NCBI RefSeq assembly: GCF_000264055.1
Contig: NZ_AJXL01000010.1
Span: 1-58,399 of the forward strand
DNA from: Flavobacterium sp. ACAM 123
GTDB taxonomy: Bacteria; Bacteroidota; Bacteroidia; Flavobacteriales; Flavobacteriaceae
Length of the DNA: 58,399 bases
Direction: 5' to 3'
Shown: positions 38,107-47,762 of the stretch, one piece after another
Layout: each line of letters starts with the position of its first letter
Numbering within the stretch: the first letter of the stretch is position 1
Made by a program: the position numbers and the translations under genes
The notes under the pieces: model-generated
The model's database searches: none
The model's input: the letters and a program-made list of their open reading frames with translations, nothing else
What the model was told of the DNA's origin: nothing

Positions 38107-39603
38107 TTAAATATTTTCAACAAACTTTAAAAACACTTTTTTATGAAGCTCAAGATCCATATTTGGAGAAAGTGATGCACGCACAATATAATCTTTGTCA
38201 CCTTCTTTAGTCGTTCCTTGTGTGGAAGTTGCCGGTACTGTCCAGTAACAGCCTTTTAATTGCCCATAGCTCACGCAGAATTTACTTTCATTAGGTATTT
38301 CGGCAATCATTAAATTGATTAATTTAAGATTTAACGCTCTCTTATAATTCTCCTTTTCTTCATCATTAGTTCCTTTAGTAGGGAGATCTAATGAAAAAAC
38401 AGATGGGGTAAATCCTTGTTCAGCTAACGCTGAAGAAACAAAATTGATTTTTGCTTCTGGTAGCGTAGCATGAATAAAATTGACAAATTCGCGGGTATTG
38501 ATATAAGCGTCATGAATTCTTTGATTCATTGAAGGCATTTGCTTGGCTAATATTTCATATTGAAGATCTGTCGCCTCATTATCGCAAAGATTTAGATGCC
38601 TTTCTATTTTTTCCATCAAAGCTTCTGTTTTTTTATTTCCTACGCAGTAGCCAGCCGTACATTGCCCTCCACTTGGAAATTTCGATCCGCTAGCAAATGA
38701 AATGGTTCTAACCGCTGCAAGTATGTCCTCTTCTCCTAAAAAGTGCACATTAGGACAAAATGTTTGATCTAAAATAAAAACGGGATCGATAGCAATAGTA
38801 CCAGCTGCTGTTTTGCGTTCTTGACTTAAAACATTTTTTAAATCTATGAGGTTTGGAACCTCAACTCTAGGGTTTGTTGGAATTTCAGCAATGATATAAG
38901 GGACAGCATCTTCGTTAGCAATTGCATCTAAAACAGTATCAATACTTTGAATCATGTCGTTATCACCATCAACTAATAAATCCACTATTTCAACATTATC
39001 AATGCAGGCAGCAACACGTCTTGCTTGGTCATTTGTACCGCCGTAACAATTTGGAGGAACGATAATTTTGATCGCTTTTCCTTTATATTTTTCTACGGCA
39101 TCGTGAATTAGCCCCATCATAATCGCATACTGGATAGAAAGGCCACTAGAAGCCACTAGTGGTTTTGTTGTCGTATTGGTAATTGTTCTAATTGAATCTA
39201 AAACTGATTTTATATCTGCTTCAACATTACTTTTTGTAGTATCAATAGGAGATTGCGTTATCAGCGACTTCAAAGCTATAAGGGAATCAGCAGGTGTCAT
39301 CGCTATGCTTTCTCTTCTTCTTACATGCTGAATATCTGAAATATAACCTTCATTTTCACTACTTGCCGGAAGGCTAGGTTCTCCATTTACGATTAAAACA
39401 CTTCCTAATGGAGAGTGAATACTGATAAAAAAGTCAATGTTTGGGGTAAGAACAATAGTACCAAGGGCCTCTTTGTGCGAAATAAAAATAGTACTACCAT
39501 CAAACTTGGCAATATCCTCTACTTTCTCCACATGCTTTAGATCAAAATCATAACCATAAATACTTTTCAGCACCTTTGCATCAAAAAAACTCAGGTAATT
39601 CAC
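38107..39603 (-). CDS. PLP-dependent Cys/Met-metabolism-type transferase, C-terminal part
   Basis: A 498-residue frame with a fold-type-I PLP domain. The substrate/PLP region reads ASSGLSIQYAIMMGLIHD, VPPNCYGGTND, IAEIPTNPRVEVPNL, AIDPVFILDQTF and the PLP lysine in ASGSKFPSGGQCTAG. This is the cystathionine synthase/lyase-like group, but long and atypical. The apparent GTG start at 39603 is probably an internal codon. Reading on upstream in this frame gives TPKSFIPVNYLSFFDAK, which joins the preceding 124-residue frame if a run of nine A is changed by one base. The gene is then one enzyme of about 620 residues. Reaction unknown; sulfur amino-acid chemistry is a guess. Confidence 0.78.
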   Translation of the reverse strand: MNYLSFFDAKVLKSIYGYDFDLKHVEKVEDIAKFDGSTIFISHKEALGTIVLTPNIDFFISIHSPLGSVLIVNGEPSLPASSENEGYISDIQHVRRRESIAMTPADSLIALKSLITQSPIDTTKSNVEADIKSVLDSIRTITNTTTKPLVASSGLSIQYAIMMGLIHDAVEKYKGKAIKIIVPPNCYGGTNDQARRVAACIDNVEIVDLLVDGDNDMIQSIDTVLDAIANEDAVPYIIAEIPTNPRVEVPNLIDLKNVLSQERKTAAGTIAIDPVFILDQTFCPNVHFLGEEDILAAVRTISFASGSKFPSGGQCTAGYCVGNKKTEALMEKIERHLNLCDNEATDLQYEILAKQMPSMNQRIHDAYINTREFVNFIHATLPEAKINFVSSALAEQGFTPSVFSLDLPTKGTNDEEKENYKRALNLKLINLMIAEIPNESKFCVSYGQLKGCYWTVPATSTQGTTKEGDKDYIVRASLSPNMDLELHKKVFLKFVENI

Positions 39604-39974
39604 CGGTATAAACGATTTGGGTGTTTTTTTTTGTCTATTGAATTTTTCCTTAGAACTGCCAAAATAGGAATCGTCTGCGATGAAAAACTGATTATATTCT
39701 CTGATTTTAGATTATTTACTTTAGCAATTCCCCATTCTAATATGCAAGATAAGGGATGTCCTAACCGAATATAGTCATAAGCAGTAGGTAAATTATTTAG
39801 TGAAGATGATTTAGAATTATTGTCGTTAAATAGGGTGTCAAACTGTTCTAAAAATTCTGTTTTAGCCAATTTTTCATTATAAATATCGAGTCGATGGGTT
39901 GTTGTACCTAGCCATCCAGTTGGCATATTTGTTAAAACATCTTCTAGATAATTCAGTATATTTTTGTCTTCCAT
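39600..39974 (-). CDS. N-terminal part of the split PLP-dependent enzyme
   Basis: A 124-residue frame (MEDKNILNYLEDVLTNMPTG to KNSIDKKKHPNRLYR) that overlaps the PLP frame by GTGA. The last residues are out of frame: with 10 or 7 instead of 9 A (plus-strand T's 39624-39632) they become KTPKSFIPV and run on into the PLP domain. The split is thus likely to be a homopolymer frameshift, although translational coupling of two chains is possible. A decayed copy of exactly this segment lies at 43225-43505. The region has no catalytic motifs of its own. Confidence 0.7.
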   Translation of the reverse strand: MEDKNILNYLEDVLTNMPTGWLGTTTHRLDIYNEKLAKTEFLEQFDTLFNDNNSKSSSLNNLPTAYDYIRLGHPLSCILEWGIAKVNNLKSENIISFSSQTIPILAVLRKNSIDKKKHPNRLYR

Positions 39975-40253
39975 GATTTTATTTTTAGATAGACCGCAAT
40001 TTACGATAATTAGATTTATTTAAAAAGTCTTAAAGGAGGTTTGTTTATCTTGTCCCGAAGGGAAACGTGACCTAACGTTTTTGGTATTGACGCTGTAGAA
40101 GTGTAACTGTACGAATTACTGTAATCAGATATTAAAAGCACAAAGTACGATACTTACACGTCAGCAGTTAAATGATCAACATCTTGCTTTATACTCGTTC
40201 TTTTCTTCCCATCATGCGATAAACCTTATGTGTTGTTCCTACTGTAAAGTAAA

Positions 40254-42395
40254 TTATTTAGATTTTAGTAATTCCAAGATTTTATGATATAATAATTTTT
40301 TGTCAATAGGTTTTGAAATGTAGTTGTTCATACCTATCGCTTTACACTTTTCTACATCAGCGGTATTTACATCAGCGGTTAATGCAATGGTTGAGATTTG
40401 TAATTTCATTTTATTGCGGGTATGTTAAGTAGTTTCAAATGGATTCATTACGTTCATCTGTAAGTCCATTAGAATAATATCATAAATACTTTTAGGGTTG
40501 GACTTTTGTGTTGTATTGCTCTTCTTCATTTTCAAATTGTACTTCTTTATTAGTTTTTTGAAAATTTAAAGTGAAACTAAAAGTGGATCCTTCATCAACT
40601 TTACTTTTTATGGAAATAGTTCCACCCTGTTTTTCAACTAATTGTTTAGCAATGGCAAGACTTAAACCGGTCCCTCCGTTTAAACTTGAGGTGGGGGGGC
40701 TTGCTTGTTCAAAGTTTTCAAAAATAGTTGCGATTTTGTTATTTGGAATGCTAATGCCGGTATCGGAAACTTTAATTTCAAGTGTTACCTTTTCTTCATT
40801 TTCATCTATTAAATTAACGCTTAAGGTGATTTTTCCTTTTGCAGTAAACTTTATCGCATTGCTTAAAAGACAAGTAAGAATTTAATTCAAATGTATTGAA
40901 TCCCCGAATACTATTTCGGGAATTTAGAGATCCTACTCCCTTACTAATTCTAAATTCATTTCCTGAATTTTAGGTTCAAATAAATGAATAATGGTAGTTA
41001 TTGACTCTGTGATTTTAAAAGGCGAATTAATAAAGATTATTTTCCCACAATCTACTTTTGCTAAATTAAGTATGTCGTTTATAAGCACAATTAAAGTATT
41101 TCCACTTGATTTTATAGCTTCTAAATATTCTTGTTGTTTTTCTGTCAAGGCTGTTTTCATAAACACTTTTGTAAAACCAATACTTGAGTTCATAGGAGTC
41201 CTGATTTCATGAGTAATGTTTGAAAGGAATTGTTGTTTTGAGACAACCGCATTCTTAGCTATCGATGCGGTACTTTCAGCATTGGCTTTTGCTTCGGCTT
41301 ATTCTTGATCGTACTTTTTCTGCTTTGTAATATCAATGCTAATAGCAGCAAGCGTATGAGCTTCGCCAAATTCATCATAATAAAAAAGTCCAAAAGATTT
41401 AATTCAAACAATAGCGCCATCGTTTGCGCGTCTAATTCGATACGCTACCTCATAAATTGTATGATCAACCTTTGTTTGATTTATTTTTTGAAAAGCATAT
41501 TCTTTATTGTCCGGAACGATTACTTTATGCCAGTCTTCGTAAGTTAAATTTTCACTATGTTCAGCATATCCACACATTATTTTATGGAAATCAGACCAAT
41601 TAAGTTTTGATGAAATAGGGTAGAAAGACCAAATACCAACTTTTGCGGAATCAGTTGCTAGTTTTAATTGATCTGCCAATTTTTTTGTTGCACATGACTT
41701 TCTTCAATTTGTTTTTTTGCAACCACCTTTTCGGTCACTTTGTTTGCGAGTACGGTAAGACTGGTAATGGTATCGTCCACGTCGCGATAGGGTTGATAGA
41801 TAGAATTAAAATAAACTTCTACTGGCATTCCGTTGCGAACCAGAACAGCTTTTGTTTCGAAGCCTTCAAAAGCCACTCCGGTAGTATATAATTCTGCAAT
41901 CAATTGCGGAAAATTCTGATCTTTTAGTTCTGGTACTCCCTCTAGCAGTGGTTTGTTAAATATAGCATCTCCTATTCCGAGGACATTGAGCATTGGCTCA
42001 TTGGCGAAAGCGACTACCATGTCCGGTCCTTTAAAGATAGCGATTGCCATAAGTGATGTTGACAGGATGTTGCTGAAACGCTTTTCGCTTGCTTCAATTT
42101 GTTTGCGGGCATTCACAGTTTTTGTGACTTCTGTTCCGATAAGTATGATGCCGATAATTTTATTATCCAAATCACGTATTGGCTGATATACCATATTGAA
42201 ATAAGCGGTGTCCGGTTTCCCCATGCGGCAACGGTTGTCCTATTAACAGTTTGTATTATAAAATTTGGACGATGAAATATAGCAATAGCACAGGCGCCTG
42301 TGAAATTATATTTTGAAATTTTTCTTCACCTGAATCCATTATCACCTTTTCAGTGACAGCGGTTTTGCTTTTTTAAATAGGCCCATATTATTTCT
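40254..42395 (-). pseudogene. Dead PAS-type hybrid histidine kinase
   Basis: A once large hybrid kinase, scattered over all minus-strand frames. In order: a first PAS (EEKFQNIISQAPVAIAIFHR), a PAC/PAS pair (KRFSNILSTSLMAIAIFKGP; FEGFETKAVLVRNGMPVEVY), a third PAS (LKLATDSAKVGIWSF), HisKA (HEIRTPMNSSIGFTKVF), HATPase_c pieces, and a receiver end that matches the intact kinase at 30419-32197. In-frame stops (for example YDQE, stop, AEAKANAEST) and many frameshifts show true decay, and part of the receiver, including most of the phospho-acceptor region, is lost. The start is approximate. The HisKA to receiver part is clearly paralogous to the CHASE3 kinase. Confidence 0.9.
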
Positions 42396-42807
42396 TTATA
42401 TCGTGATTTTCCAGACCTTTTATGGACCAGCCTTGACGTTGTTTTTTTTAGCTCAGAAGTACTAAGATAAAAATTAGAAATACTCAAAAAACATGGCTGA
42501 GAAGAATTAAGCGACCTTCATTTCGTAGCGGCAAATGACAAAGAATTTTCGAAATAAATTTAACCATAAAATGCAAAAAAGATTTATTAATTATCAAGCT
42601 AAAATGAATTATAATCGCTGTCATGGGCTCGTTTTGGGTACTGAATTTAAACTTAGATATTGTCAGATAGCAGTGATTATTTATCATAAAACACTGATAA
42701 TAGATGTTTTTTTTCGAATCCACTTTATCAGTAGGAATAAATATTTTTTATCAATATCAGAAGGTAATAAAAGAATTTCTGCTGGTGTAAATTAAAAATA
42801 AGAAAAC

Positions 42808-42955
42808 ATGAAAATAGCAAAAGAGGACATTAAGGTCAAAATGGAATCAATCATATGATTGAAAGGACTAAAGTATAAATTTTATATTTGATGACGGTGA
42901 ATGAACTTGTGCTTCCAATTATTACATCACGTTCTCGCCGGCAGGAGTGTTTTCT
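42808..42955 (+). pseudogene. Possible cupin gene remnant
   Basis: ATG at 42808 opens MKIAKEDIKVKMESII and then stops. A little further on, coding-like pieces LLKGLKYKFYI and TCASNYYITFSPAGVF resemble the cupin core (…DG.E.TC..ND.YY.PAG). The middle of the protein is deleted. The identification is from memory of cupin N-termini and is tentative. Confidence 0.3.
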
Positions 42956-43150
42956 GAAAGCGATTTTACCAGCGGATTAGATTGGCAATCAAATAGGCTT
43001 TTCAAGACTATAAAGCGTCCCAGTATCAAATTCAATGTTACTTAATTTGATATTTAAATCTGGCAAGTTTGATAATTACTGCTATTTGCCCAAAAAAATG
43101 TACTACTCAATCGATGTCTCAGTAAAAGTGACTTTTTTTCGTTGCTGTAA
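42943..43150 (-). pseudogene. FUSC C-terminal fragment
   Basis: At DNA level this stretch aligns with the last 250 bp of the intact FUSC gene (about 47815-48030): shared GATTGGCAATCAAATA, GTTTGATAATT.CTG.TATTTG and a TTTCTGAAAGCGATTTTACC-like start. It is broken in every frame, so it is a decayed partial copy. Confidence 0.8.
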
Positions 43151-43224
43151 CATCGTCTCAACTACTGAATGACAGCTGTAGGGTCACCGATTTTTTCTAT
43201 AACTGCACTAAAGGCTATGGAAAT

Positions 43225-43505
43225 AGCTGTGATTTTAGATTATTTGCCTCATTAAGTACGCAGTAGGTGCTCAATATAACAGATAACCGTATCGAATATA
43301 CTGCGATAAACAGTAGGTAACTCACTTGGTGCTGAGATTCAGAATTATAATTATTAAATACTTCCTCAGATTATTCTAACAATTCAATTTTGGTTAGGTT
43401 TTCATCGTAAATAAGTAATCGTTTCGTTAGTTTATTAGATCTGTCCGTTAGCCTATTTTTTAATACCTCTTTCATATAAGTCAATATCTTATTGTCGTTG
43501 ATTAG
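43225..43505 (-). pseudogene. Decayed copy of the PLP enzyme N-terminus
   Basis: Aligns with 39690-39975: GATTTTAGATTATTT, the GCAGTAGGTAA.TTA…GAATTATTGT region, the TTTTCATTATAAAT.G-like segment and the final AATATTTTT.TC-like start region. All frames are broken. It lies directly 5' (minus strand) of the FUSC fragment. Confidence 0.75.
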
Positions 43506-43795
43506 CCTATTTTTCTATGTGCTGCAATTTAGCTAAACAGATTTATTTTAAAAGATACAAGCCGTTTTGTTGCTCAAGGAGTTTAATTCCAAAGGGAAAG
43601 TGTCGATGGCAACTGCATAGCCATCGAGAGATGCATGCCACGATGTTTCTATGCTGATACCGGTTTAGGTTTATGTGCTTGCTGAAAGGAATTTTTTCCC
43701 GTTAGGAAAAAACGAATACATGATATGTATATTTGCTACTTACTGTTTAAAAATAAAGTTATTGACTGCCTGTAGAAAATAAGTATTGACAAATA

Positions 43796-43818
43796 CCACA
43801 CGAAAGGATTCGCACCGG
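43796..43818 (-). repeat. Hairpin repeat, copy 2
   Basis: CCACACGAA, loop AGGA, TTCGCACCGG; the mismatches become G-U pairs on the minus-strand RNA. It lies about 40 bp past the stop of the small MscS gene. Confidence 0.5.
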
Positions 43819-43855
43819 AGAAGGTAATAAAAGGCCACTAATAGAATTATACCTC

Positions 43856-44344
43856 TTATTTTTCTGAATTTATTTTTGTTGCTTTTTGTAAAAAAAGGTT
43901 ATTTGGAATCATGATCTTTTCATCGGTCTCTGTTTTCATAATTACATAGAATAGCCCGATGTCAGACACTCGTCCCGTAATATCATATTCCTTATCAATA
44001 ATTGTAACTGATTCCCCTAATTTTACGGGATGGCTTATAAAAATGATCAGTGCAGAAGAAATGTTTGAAAGAATGGACCACTGAGCAAATAATGCGATTC
44101 CAATAACAGCAAGAACAGAAGTAACAAAAGTCAAAAGCTTTGTCTGTTCAACTCCCCAAATCGCTATTATTATAGTTATGAGTAGTATAAAAGCGACCAA
44201 ATTAATAAACTTCAAAATAGGTCTCATTCTATATTTTGAATAATCATATTTATTCTGAATCTTTGAAAGAAATTTAATAGTGGCAAATCTTAAAATAAAG
44301 AAGGAAGCGATTGCCAGTATTGTTTCTACTACTCTAATATCCAT
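43856..44344 (-). CDS. Small MscS-type mechanosensitive channel
   Basis: A 162-residue channel with about three transmembrane helices and an MscS beta domain. The pore/beta core reads AVIGIALFAQWSILSNISSA, then ISHPVKLGESVTI and VSDIGLFYVIMKT. It is shorter than E. coli MscS (286 residues), lacking most of the C-terminal alpha/beta vestibule; such mini-channels are common in Bacteroidota. It should release osmolytes on membrane tension. It is monocistronic, followed by a hairpin repeat. Confidence 0.83.
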   Translation of the reverse strand: MDIRVVETILAIASFFILRFATIKFLSKIQNKYDYSKYRMRPILKFINLVAFILLITIIIAIWGVEQTKLLTFVTSVLAVIGIALFAQWSILSNISSALIIFISHPVKLGESVTIIDKEYDITGRVSDIGLFYVIMKTETDEKIMIPNNLFLQKATKINSEK

Positions 44345-44494
44345 TTCGTTTTTGTTTTAGTTAATTCTAAGCTCTACTGTAACGCTAAAGACAAATACAG
44401 CAGTTATCTCTATTTTGATTACTTTTAGCGATTATGATGATACCGTTCAAAATGAATATTTTATTTATAAGTCAAAATTCTAATAGTTAATACT

Positions 44495-46144
44495 TTATTC
44501 TATTGTATTGATCTCTTTTATATAAGCGAATGCTTCTTTTACATTTAGAAAAAGATGCTTCTCTGGAACTAGATTTGGGATAATATCAATTGATCTTAAT
44601 TTGTCCATGGGTTGCTCTTGAAGGTTTACTAGTAATACCTGCGTGCCTATCTGTTGTAAATCAAATACGATATCTTCTAATGTATAAAGTCCTGATTGAT
44701 CAATTAGTGGAACTTCGTCCATTCGAATAATTAAGACTTTAATCTTTTTATCGGTAGTGGCAACTTGATTTTTAAGATGCGTTGTAAATCCAAAAAATAG
44801 CGGTCCTTTTAGGTGCTTGATTAATACTTTATCTTTATACTCCTCATAGAAAGGCAATTCATCCTGCCATGGTTTTTCGTCTTTCAAGTTTTCTACAGAT
44901 TCTACGATAATGCCCTTTTCACCCAGATCACTTGCTTTTTTCATAAATAAAATTGATGCTAGTGCCACACCCAGTCCGACTGCTTGGATCAGACTTCCAA
45001 AAGTAGTAATTACTAACACTAAAATTAAAACCGCTGCATCGGCTCGTGGTACTCGCAATAAATGCTTTAAGCCTTTGACATCAATAATTTTGAAGCCAAT
45101 TGGTATGAGTAAGCCTGCTAAAACCGATAGCGGGATATAAGCCGCTAAGGAACCTAAACCTAAAAGAACCGCTAATAAAAATAAGCCATGAATAGTTCCT
45201 GAGATCCGGGTTTTCCCTCCAGCATTAATATTGACTACGGTACCTTTTGTTGCTCCTGCACCAGGGATTCCCCCAAAAGCGGCTGCTAACATATTACCTA
45301 TTCCTTGTCCAATCAATTCTCGATTGCTGTTATGCCGTGTTTTAGTCATATTGTCTGCAATTACCGAAGTCAACAAGGAGTCAATACTACCCAGTACAGC
45401 CAGCACGGCAGCATACTCCACTATTAAGGCGTATGCCTCTGTTGGTATAGTATTAAATAGGGTTCCTATCTGTAAATTTGGAATTCCAGATGGAATTTCT
45501 CCTATAACGGGAACGTCCCATCCCAAGAAATAACCAGTCAGCGCACCAACAACTAAAGCTGCTAGCGCACTAGGAATAGCTTTGGTGAGTAGTGGGAATA
45601 AATAGTAAATCAACACAGTCAAAATGCCCAGTGCAAGCGCATGCATATTAAAGTTCGAAAAAAGTCTAGGTAAATCCTCCAATACTGCGAAGGTTGATTT
45701 TGCCGAAATGAGCCCAACAAAAGGAAATAATTGAAGAAGTATAATGATCAGACCCACTCCGCTCATAAAACCTGAAACTACGGGGTAGGGAAAATATTTC
45801 ACATACCCTGCAATGTTTATAAGTCCAAAAACAATTTGTAAAAGCCCACCTAACAGAAAGCTTAAAAGTATAATTCCCATCGCCGTTTCCAGACTCCCTG
45901 TTATTTGAATGGACGCAGCAACTAAGGTAGCGGAAACTACGGTCATTGGTCCAGTTGGTCCACTAGCTTGGGTGGGTGTACCACCGAATATCGCTGCAAA
46001 TATCCCTACCATGATGGCGCCATAAAGACCTGCAGTAGCACCCATTCCTGATTGCACACCAAATGCAAGAGCTAAGGGTAAGGCAACTACTCCAGCGACT
46101 AAACCACCAATAAAATCTCCCTTTAAATTGCTTAAATCTATCAT
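44495..46144 (-). CDS. SulP family anion transporter with STAS domain
   Basis: A 549-residue SLC26/SulP transporter. The N-terminal half has 10-14 membrane helices with the signature GLVAGVVALPLALAFGVQSG and GPTGPMTVVSATL. The C-terminal STAS domain (about 430-549) reads VLIIRMDEVPLIDQSGLYTL. It moves sulfate, bicarbonate or a similar anion; the subgroup cannot be told from sequence. No carbonic anhydrase gene lies next to it, so a bicarbonate role is not specially favoured. The gene is complete. Confidence 0.92.
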   Translation of the reverse strand: MIDLSNLKGDFIGGLVAGVVALPLALAFGVQSGMGATAGLYGAIMVGIFAAIFGGTPTQASGPTGPMTVVSATLVAASIQITGSLETAMGIILLSFLLGGLLQIVFGLINIAGYVKYFPYPVVSGFMSGVGLIIILLQLFPFVGLISAKSTFAVLEDLPRLFSNFNMHALALGILTVLIYYLFPLLTKAIPSALAALVVGALTGYFLGWDVPVIGEIPSGIPNLQIGTLFNTIPTEAYALIVEYAAVLAVLGSIDSLLTSVIADNMTKTRHNSNRELIGQGIGNMLAAAFGGIPGAGATKGTVVNINAGGKTRISGTIHGLFLLAVLLGLGSLAAYIPLSVLAGLLIPIGFKIIDVKGLKHLLRVPRADAAVLILVLVITTFGSLIQAVGLGVALASILFMKKASDLGEKGIIVESVENLKDEKPWQDELPFYEEYKDKVLIKHLKGPLFFGFTTHLKNQVATTDKKIKVLIIRMDEVPLIDQSGLYTLEDIVFDLQQIGTQVLLVNLQEQPMDKLRSIDIIPNLVPEKHLFLNVKEAFAYIKEINTIE

Positions 46145-46762
46145 TTTTGATGTTATAAACTTAGTTTTTATTTATTCAGTACCTATTTATAAACGATTGT
46201 TTATTCGATAAATCTTCTAAATAATATTATTGTACACACATTTAAATTAAATATGTTTTCAATTAATTCTATCAAAGTATTACCGCTAATAGTTTGGCAA
46301 TTTGATAAGTTAGGAATCTAAAATTGCGTATTTGTGCTTTACTAAAATACGACTTTTTTTTTAAATCTACTAAAAAGCAAATACACCTAGCATGAAATTC
46401 TAATCCTATAATTTTTCATACTAGATAAACCATTCGCTTAGTTACTAAATCTTAGTCTTCATTGTGGGTAAACACGTCTAATCATAATATAACTGCAAAA
46501 TTCATAAAGTACAAACCCGCTGCATTTGGAATTTATCTTTCCTAATTAATATTTTACAACGATGAATATTAAATATTTATAGCAAATTAGTGTTTATGAG
46601 ATTCAAGCAAAAGAATTTGTCCGCAGGCGGGGAAGACCTCTTAAAAACAGACTTGATAGGAATGAAAGGGGAAATTATATAGCCAATAGAGCTAACTTAG
46701 GATTAGATTTGAGTAATTTTACAAAAAGGCGTTATAACAATATGCCTTAGCAACTCAATTTT
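46145..46762. other. 618-bp intergenic region between divergent sulP and trhA
   Basis: No intact gene. Around 46615-46750 the plus strand reads coding-like (GRPLKNRLDRNERGNYIANR, ANLGLDLSNFTKRRYNNMP, then stop) just before the hemolysin III gene; this may be the end of a lost gene. The rest is AT-rich and should carry two promoters. Confidence 0.4.
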
Positions 46763-47410
46763 ATGCCAACTCAAAACTCAAATACTCAAATCAAGCAAGA
46801 ACTGGTAAACAGTATCGTACATGGTTTTGGAATTATTTTTGGGATTGTTAGCATTCCTATTTTAATAGCATTTGCCATTAAAAGTGATAACACTTCGGGG
46901 GTTGTTGGGGCCGCTATATATGGTTTTTGTTTTTTACAACTTTTTACTTTTTCCACACTCTACCATGGAATTCAACACACTCAGGCAAAACGAACACTTG
47001 AAATCCTGGATCACATCAGTATTTATTTCTTAATAGCGGGTACTTATACGCCGTTTTTACTACTATATATGCCTAATTCTTTCGGCATCACGTTGCTTTC
47101 GGTTTTGTGGGGTCTTACTGTATTGGGAATAATCTATAAGATTTTTTTTATTGGAAAATGGAAGATCTTATCAACGCTAATTTACATAGGAATGGGTTTG
47201 ATTATGGTTGTTGGCGGACGTACGTTTTTTGAAAGTATTCCTTCTAATATACTCACAATGATCCTAATTGGAGCCGCACTTTACCTGATAGGTGTTGTTT
47301 TTTACCTGTGGAAGAAATATCGGTACAACCACGCTGTTTGGCATTTTTTTGTGCTCGCAGCTGCTGTTTGTCATTACGTCGCTATCTTATTGGCGGTCGA
47401 GTCGAGTTGA
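46763..47410 (+). CDS. trhA: TrhA/hemolysin III family membrane protein
   Basis: A 215-residue seven-helix protein of the PAQR/hemolysin III family. Conserved residues appear in VNSIVHGFG, FTFSTLYHGIQHT, LEILDHISIYFLIAGTYTPF and the C-terminal HAVWHFFVLAAAVCHYVAI, giving the Ser/His/Asp/His-x3-His metal-site pattern. Some bacterial members affect membrane-lipid energetics; the old hemolysin name is probably misleading. The gene is intact. Confidence 0.9.
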   Translation: MPTQNSNTQIKQELVNSIVHGFGIIFGIVSIPILIAFAIKSDNTSGVVGAAIYGFCFLQLFTFSTLYHGIQHTQAKRTLEILDHISIYFLIAGTYTPFLLLYMPNSFGITLLSVLWGLTVLGIIYKIFFIGKWKILSTLIYIGMGLIMVVGGRTFFESIPSNILTMILIGAALYLIGVVFYLWKKYRYNHAVWHFFVLAAAVCHYVAILLAVESS

Positions 47411-47762
47411 TAGCAAAATAAATTGGTTTTATAATCAAATAAAGGAGGCACCCTTTATGGATAGTCAGACGAGGTTAACGGTAAAGAAAAAAGACTTGAT
47501 ATTCGATTATAAAGGAAGGTACAAGTCTTTTATTTCATAAACTAGATACTAGAAAGCGGCAGTTTAAGTGATAAGTGCTTAACAAGTAATGCGTTGCTTT
47601 TTTCGCTATTAGGCATAAATATTATCAATTAGGATGAGGACTGAATAGTTAGAATACTTAATAAAGAGGGTAGGGACAAGGACCAAATTCAATTCGTGAG
47701 GACGTGCCATAATTAAAAATAAAAAGTTAGTTGGGCGTATTTCCTGATATTGAAGAAATTGG
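47411..47762. other. 352-bp intergenic region between convergent genes
   Basis: Between trhA and the convergent FUSC gene. No clear terminator hairpin or gene remnant was recognised. Confidence 0.4.

Larger units (their letters stand above)
42396..43855. other. Gene graveyard without intact genes
   Basis: Contains a possible cupin start (plus strand), a FUSC C-terminal fragment and a decayed copy of the split PLP enzyme's N-terminus (both minus strand), and a hairpin repeat. The 43560-43790 part holds nothing I can identify. Open frames of 79-86 codons near 42484-42795 have no protein-like composition and are rejected. Confidence 0.6.

Noticed and set aside
42484..42795. Overlapping 79- and 86-codon frames on both strands
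   Set aside because: They mirror each other over an AT-rich stretch in the pseudogene area; neither has a domain.
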